NCBI GenBank assembly: GCA_020025115.1
Contig: JAHHSP010000041.1
Span: forward strand, 1-9,475
DNA from: Collinsella sp.
Lineage (GTDB): Bacteria > Actinomycetota > Coriobacteriia > Coriobacteriales > Coriobacteriaceae
DNA length: 9,475 bases
Direction: 5' to 3'
The notes under the pieces were generated by a model, which had not been told where the DNA came from, did not search any database, and was given only the letters and a program-made list of their open reading frames with translations. The translations under genes and the position numbers were made by a program. The number at the start of each line of letters is the position of its first letter. Within the stretch, counting starts at the first letter, position 1. This document shows, in pieces, positions 6,893 to 9,475 of the stretch.

Positions 6893-7160
6893 GACATCCC
6901 TTCCAACCTGGGTCGAGAAGAATCGGAAAATCCCCTTCATGGGGTTCGATGTCATCAAGCGTTCCGTCCTCCGAGACGGTGAACGGATTGCGCTTGATGA
7001 CCTGTTTCGATTCGGGCTGATCGATGCAGTCGAGCGCGTTTTCGCCATGAGGGCAGTGCAAGCTCCAGGACAGTAGTATACCCTCCTCGCCTTTTGCCAG
7101 AATCGCGATTGCGATTGTGGCGGTGATGCCGTACCAGACTGCGTTCCTCCGGCTGGCCAT
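6882..7160 (-). CDS. Small unrecognised exported or membrane-anchored protein (92 aa)
   Basis: I do not recognise this protein. It has 92 residues with a short basic N-terminus (ASRR) and a hydrophobic segment at about 6-22 (NAVWYGITATIAIAILA), which fits a signal anchor or signal peptide. The remainder is polar, with acidic patches (SEDGTLDD, EPHEGD) and three cysteines at 36, 45 and 89; Cys36 and Cys45 lie in HCPHGENALDC. This suggests an extracytoplasmic domain with a possible disulfide. Start 7160 is chosen because GGAGG (plus-strand 7166-7170) lies five bases upstream. It is the first gene of the minus-strand group and overlaps the next by 11 bases. An accessory role (for example a peptide with cognate membrane partners) is possible but is only inference. 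Confidence 0.65.
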   Translation of the reverse strand: MASRRNAVWYGITATIAIAILAKGEEGILLSWSLHCPHGENALDCIDQPESKQVIKRNPFTVSEDGTLDDIEPHEGDFPILLDPGWKGCHGR

Positions 7161-7182
7161 GGTTGCCTCCGATCGAACTTGC
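7157..7182. repeat. Imperfect direct repeat copy 2 (partner at 6551-6576)
   Basis: Contains the translation start region of the 92-aa minus-strand gene. It matches 6551-6576 at 21 of 26 bases; the similarity does not extend visibly to either side. Confidence 0.5.
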
Positions 7183-7286
7183 TGCGCTGCGATACTCTGT
7201 AAGTTTTGCAAAGCGGTGCCTGTATGTCTGCCAACAGGGCGTATGAAACGTGGGAATCTCAGCCGTTTACAAAGATAGCTTACACA

Positions 7287-7315
7287 TGTTGTCCTGTTAT
7301 GCCGCTATGTATAAT
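7287..7315 (+). promoter_or_regulatory. Candidate sigma-70-type promoter upstream of a weak reading frame
   Basis: A perfect TATAAT at 7310-7315 is preceded by TGTTGT (7287-7292) at a 17-base spacing, or by TTGTCC (7289-7294) at 15. The -35 match is poor. A transcript would begin near 7322, inside the palindrome TGTAATTACA. Confidence 0.4.
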
Positions 7316-7320
7316 GAACG

Positions 7321-7330
7321 TGTAATTACA
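7321..7330. repeat. 10-base palindrome at the predicted transcription start
   Basis: TGTAATTACA is perfectly self-complementary and begins six bases after the TATAAT box. This is an operator-like position, but the element is short. Confidence 0.3.
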
Positions 7331-7348
7331 GGGTGAGGTTTGGCGGCC

Positions 7349-7657
7349 ATGATGGGGCGCGTTCATTCTCACGAGCCGTTGGTCGATCCCGCCCTTTGGG
7401 ATATATGGCCTTGCAGGCCCCTTGGCTCGGTCATCGCGTGGCCTATCGTGGTCGGTTCTCTCGGGTGCGGGGCTCCGGGGATTGTCAGGGGCTCTTCGCC
7501 GCATGTATCGCGATTGGTGAATCTGGCCGACGGACAGCGCATGCCGTTGGGCACTCTGTCGGTTCCGTCAACTCTGCGCGCCTGGCCGCATATAGGCGGC
7601 TCAGGGGCCATGATCGAACGGAGCTCCTTCAGCTGCTCGGAAGGGAGCTCGGCATAG
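7349..7657 (+). CDS. Doubtful small ORF (102 aa), no recognised family
   Basis: A 102-codon frame from ATG 7349 to TAG 7655-7657. In its favour are the upstream TATAAT promoter candidate, a GTGAGG sequence at 7333-7338 ten bases before the start, two hairpins at its end, and third codon positions that are the richest in G+C by a rough hand count. Against it are the lack of any recognisable family, the lack of clear domain structure apart from one moderately hydrophobic patch (about residues 25-47), a less biased third position than in the housekeeping genes, and a competing open frame (7333-7680) over the same bases. It could be a real small gene, a decayed one, or non-coding leader RNA. Confidence 0.22.
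   Translation: MMGRVHSHEPLVDPALWDIWPCRPLGSVIAWPIVVGSLGCGAPGIVRGSSPHVSRLVNLADGQRMPLGTLSVPSTLRAWPHIGGSGAMIERSSFSCSEGSSA
7621..7650. other. Hairpin upstream of efp
   Basis: Arms 7621-7630 and 7640-7650 pair over about ten base pairs with one bulged G. The outer six pairs are GAGCTC with itself, and the loop is about nine bases. There is no T-run after it. Confidence 0.4.
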
Positions 7658-7662
7658 CCGCG

Positions 7663-7687
7663 CGTCCCCTGCGTCCTTGAGGGGACG
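7663..7687 (+). terminator. Possible terminator-like hairpin before the efp promoter
   Basis: CGTCCCCT at 7663-7670 pairs perfectly with AGGGGACG at 7680-7687 around a nine-base loop, starting six bases after the stop of the weak 7349-7657 frame. Only TT follows, so it lacks the tail of a strong intrinsic terminator. Confidence 0.35.
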
Positions 7688-7689
7688 TT

Positions 7690-7718
7690 CCGTGTAGGTC
7701 GCCTAAATCGGGTATACT
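7690..7718 (+). promoter_or_regulatory. Probable efp promoter
   Basis: TATACT at 7713-7718 is a good -10 box, 35 bases before the efp ATG. The -35 region near 7688-7695 (TTCCGTGT) matches the consensus poorly, which is common in high-G+C Actinobacteria. efp therefore appears to have its own promoter, independent of the upstream block. Confidence 0.55.
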
Positions 7719-7752
7719 CTTACAGTTCGATTCTTCTACAGAAAGGCAAGCC

Positions 7753-8316
7753 ATGGCTTCCATCACCACCGCCGACTTCCGCAACGGCATGGGCCTCAAG
7801 ATCAAGGACAAGTACTACACCATCGTCGAGTTCCAGCACGTCAAACCCGGCAAGGGCGGTGCCTTCGTCCGCTACAAGACCCGCGACCTCAAGACCGGCC
7901 GCGTGGTCGAGAACACCTGCAACGCCGGCTCCAAGTTCGAGAGCGTGCAGCTCATCACCAACGAGATGCAGTACCTCTACAACGACGGCGACAACTATTA
8001 CTTCATGGACATGACCTCCTACGAGCAGATCGCCGTCCCGGCCGACTTCATCGGCGACAATTCCAAGTGGCTGCGCGAGAACGACAACGCCCAGCTGCTC
8101 TACGCCGACACCGAGCTGCTCGGCGTGAACCCGCCCATGTTCATCGAGGCCGAGGTCGTCGAGACCGTCCCGGGCGCCAAGGGCAACACCGTCCAGGGTG
8201 CCACTAAGCCGGCCACCATCGACACCGGCGCGGTCGTCCAGGTCCCCATGTACCTCAACGAGGGCGAGCGCATCAAGGTCGATACCCGCACCGGCGAGTT
8301 CGTCCAGCGCCTTTAA
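7753..8316 (+). CDS. efp: Translation elongation factor P
   Basis: A 187-residue elongation factor P, which binds ribosomes stalled on polyproline stretches and promotes peptide bond formation. The N-terminal KOW-like domain carries the loop HVKPGKGGAFVR with Lys34 at the tip, the residue that is modified in many bacteria. The middle OB domain includes EMQYLYNDGDNYYFMD (65-80) and the C-terminal OB domain includes GNTVQGATKPATIDTGAVVQVP, followed by the signature GERIKVDTRTGEF. The length and all domains are normal. ATG 7753 is preceded by GAAAGG at 7741-7746. The stop is TAA 8314-8316. The loop is PGKGG rather than the PGKGP form described for many Actinobacteria with unmodified EF-P. Confidence 0.98.
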   Translation: MASITTADFRNGMGLKIKDKYYTIVEFQHVKPGKGGAFVRYKTRDLKTGRVVENTCNAGSKFESVQLITNEMQYLYNDGDNYYFMDMTSYEQIAVPADFIGDNSKWLRENDNAQLLYADTELLGVNPPMFIEAEVVETVPGAKGNTVQGATKPATIDTGAVVQVPMYLNEGERIKVDTRTGEFVQRL

Positions 8317-8341
8317 TCGCTCGAATCCAGTGCACGTTCGT

Positions 8342-8365
8342 CGCGCGATCCATATGAGTCGCGCG
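8342..8365 (+). other. Hairpin in the efp to Asp23-family gene spacer
   Basis: CGCGCGA at 8342-8348 pairs with TCGCGCG at 8359-8365 around a ten-base loop. No T-run follows, so it may reduce read-through or stabilise RNA rather than terminate fully. Confidence 0.35.
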
Positions 8366-8387
8366 CTTACCACGTAAAGGAGTGGGC

Positions 8388-8747
8388 ATGTCGCAAGAGA
8401 TCACCATCGCCGGCATCGGCATCGCGCACGAGGTGCTGACCGCCATCGTTTCCCGTGCCGTCGAGGAGGTCGAGGGCATCGCGTCCGTGGGCGTGAAGGA
8501 CCTCGCCACCAACCTCGTCTCCATGTTCTCAACCAAGTCCGTGCCCATGGGCGAGGATGTCGAGGCCGAGGTCGTCGACGATAAGCTTCGCCTGACCGTG
8601 CACCTCACGGTCTTTTTCGGCTATCCGTTCAAGCCCCTGGCCGAGGCCGTTCGCGTCGCCGTCGCCCATGCCATCGACGCCCAGGTCGGTGTCGAGGTCG
8701 AGTGCGTGAACATCTGCATCGACAGCCTCGTCTTTCCCAAGGAGTAG
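8388..8747 (+). CDS. Asp23/Gls24 family protein (YqhY-like)
   Basis: A 119-residue protein of the Asp23/Gls24 (DUF322) family. It shows the typical layout: an N-terminal strand-helix (EITIAGIGIAHEVLTAIVSRA), the VEEVEGIASVGV motif (about 24-35), a variable middle segment, then DVEAEVVDDKLRLTVHLTVFFGYPF (56-80) and a final helix-strand ending VECVNICIDSLVF. Its position directly before nusB matches yqhY of Bacillus, which genetic work has linked to acetyl-CoA carboxylase; other members respond to envelope or alkaline stress. Its molecular role here is unknown. ATG 8388 is chosen because AAAGGAG (8376-8382) lies five bases upstream; the GTG at 8382 overlaps that site. The final codons plus the stop form the binding site for nusB three bases later. 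Confidence 0.88.
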   Translation: MSQEITIAGIGIAHEVLTAIVSRAVEEVEGIASVGVKDLATNLVSMFSTKSVPMGEDVEAEVVDDKLRLTVHLTVFFGYPFKPLAEAVRVAVAHAIDAQVGVEVECVNICIDSLVFPKE

Positions 8748-8750
8748 CGC

Positions 8751-9401
8751 GTGGCAAGTCTCAAAGTCAATCGCGGGCGCACGCTCGCCCGCAGTCAGGC
8801 GCTGCAGATCCTGTTCCAGTCCGAGATGCGCGGGCAGTCCGTCGAAGACGTCCTGGCAGGGGATTACACCCTGTCCAAGGGGCCGCTGGCGCCTTACGCC
8901 ATCGAGATCGCGCGCGGTGTTTCCGTCAACCGCGACCGCATCGACTCCGCCCTGCGCGCCGTCTCTGTGAACTGGTCCCTCGAGCGCATGCCCGGCGCCG
9001 ATCGCAATCTGCTTCGCGCCGCCGTTTACGAGCTGTACTTCCAGGTCGCCGACACGCTCGATGCCGCCGTCGTCATCAACGAGGCCGTCGAGATCGCCAA
9101 GGCCTACGGCACCGATGAGTCCGCCGGCTTTGTGAACGGCGTGCTCGGGCGCATCGTGCGCGACCGCCACCTGCCGAGCCTGCAGCACGTCGCCTGCACC
9201 ATCACCGCCGAGGATGCCGAGGCCGCCTGCCTGGCCGCCCTGTGGTTCGAGATCGACCCCAAGCGCCTGGCCGCCGAGGAGGAGGCCACCCGCGCCGCCG
9301 AGGAGGCCCGTGCGCGTTTCGAGGCCGATGATTACGGCTTCATCGAGGACGACCTCGAGCATATCTTCAACGATCCCTTCGACGCCGAGGCCGGCGAGTA
9401 G
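8751..9401 (+). CDS. nusB: Transcription antitermination factor NusB with C-terminal extension
   Basis: A 216-residue NusB, an RNA-binding antitermination factor that acts with NusE (ribosomal protein S10) on boxA RNA during rRNA transcription. The core, about residues 8-140, shows RTLARSQALQILFQSE (10-25), the mid-helix region WSLERMPGADRNLLRAAVYEL (75-95) and VINEAVEIAKAYGTDESAGFVNGVLG (108-133), all typical. Ordinary NusB proteins are about 130-160 residues long. Here about 75 extra residues follow: an Ala/Glu-rich helical part (152-192) and an acidic tail (193-216, with EDDLEHIFNDPFD). The start is GTG 8751, three bases after the previous stop, with AAGGAG at 8740-8745 five bases upstream. 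The extension is in frame and has codon usage like the core, so it looks real rather than a sequencing error. Confidence 0.95.
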   Translation: MASLKVNRGRTLARSQALQILFQSEMRGQSVEDVLAGDYTLSKGPLAPYAIEIARGVSVNRDRIDSALRAVSVNWSLERMPGADRNLLRAAVYELYFQVADTLDAAVVINEAVEIAKAYGTDESAGFVNGVLGRIVRDRHLPSLQHVACTITAEDAEAACLAALWFEIDPKRLAAEEEATRAAEEARARFEADDYGFIEDDLEHIFNDPFDAEAGE

Positions 9402-9404
9402 CGC

Positions 9405-9475
9405 ATGGCCGAGGGCAACTTCGACGAGATCACCGAGCGTCTGGACGAGATCATCGCCCAGGTCCGCTCCAAGGA
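9405..9475 (+). CDS. xseB: Probable exodeoxyribonuclease VII small subunit, N-terminus only
   Basis: The frame from ATG 9405 stays open to the window edge and encodes 23 complete codons, beginning MAEGNFDEITERLDEIIAQV. The F-x-E-x-x-x-R-L-x-E-I-I pattern is that of the first helix of XseB, the small subunit of exonuclease VII, whose genes often lie near nusB. The start is three bases after the nusB stop, with the GGCGAG of the nusB end as a weak binding site. With so few residues the call is provisional. Confidence 0.6.
   Translation, partial: MAEGNFDEITERLDEIIAQVRSK

Larger units (their letters stand above)
7161..7752. other. 592-base stretch without a secure gene
   Basis: This gap lies between the divergent starts of the minus-strand small genes and efp. 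From left to right it holds an A+T-richer segment (about 7195-7330) that should contain the promoter of the minus-strand genes, although I could not fix its boxes. It then holds a plus-strand TATAAT promoter candidate, the palindrome TGTAATTACA, a weak 102-codon frame (7349-7657), two hairpins (7621-7650 and 7663-7687) and the efp promoter. Two plus-strand frames stay open together over much of it (7333-7680 and 7349-7657), so open frames alone are poor evidence here. No tRNA, tmRNA, RNase P or SRP RNA signature was seen. Confidence 0.6.

Noticed and set aside
6207..7160. The three small genes considered as a classical toxin-antitoxin pair or insertion sequence
   Set aside because: No recognisable toxin, DNA-binding antitoxin or transposase motif is present in any of the three products.
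7333..7680. 115-codon plus-strand frame starting at GTG 7333
   Set aside because: No ribosome binding site at a usable distance, no recognised family, and weaker codon-position bias than the overlapping frame from 7349, which is itself doubtful.
7321..7700. Region considered as tmRNA, RNase P RNA, SRP RNA, T-box or riboswitch
   Set aside because: None of the conserved cores of these RNAs was found; the hairpins seen are short and expected in G+C-rich sequence.

Overview
The window reads as a G+C-rich actinobacterial chromosome. My best guess is class Coriobacteriia (Collinsella/Olsenella-like). The basis is gene order: an alaS-ruvX-mltG-aroK-aroB-pepQ-efp-nusB backbone typical of Actinobacteria, mixed with two families common in Firmicutes, a YqeG-type HAD phosphatase and an Asp23/YqhY protein next to nusB. 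This placement is inference from synteny and codon style, not from a search.

Layout. Positions 1-6085 are a tightly packed plus-strand block: the 3' part of alaS, ruvX (Holliday junction resolvase-like/rRNA maturation), mltG (peptidoglycan lytic transglycosylase), a yqeG-like phosphatase, aroK (shikimate kinase), an aroB-like gene and an M24 Xaa-Pro peptidase. Genes overlap or lie a few bases apart, so much of the block is probably co-transcribed and translationally coupled. A strong hairpin at 6146-6182 separates it from a minus-strand group.

Positions 6207-7160 (minus strand) hold three small unrecognised genes encoding membrane or exported proteins of about 92, 85 and 99 aa. Each has a clear Shine-Dalgarno sequence, and their codon use is less G+C-rich than the neighbours (ATA, TTA, CTA, AGG and CGA codons appear). 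They sit between the peptidase gene and efp, which are normally adjacent, so this looks like an acquired insert. Positions 7161-7752 contain no secure gene: there is a candidate promoter, a small palindrome, one weak 102-codon reading frame, two hairpins and the efp promoter.

Positions 7753-9475 return to the plus-strand backbone: efp, an Asp23/Gls24-family gene, nusB with a long acidic C-terminal extension, and the first codons of a probable xseB.

The most notable observation is the aroB-like protein. It keeps the dehydroquinate synthase framework and spacing but has lost two of three zinc ligands and most substrate/NAD-binding residues, while the neighbouring shikimate kinase looks intact. 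It is probably a pseudoenzyme or has a changed function. The second is the uncharacterised three-gene membrane cassette.
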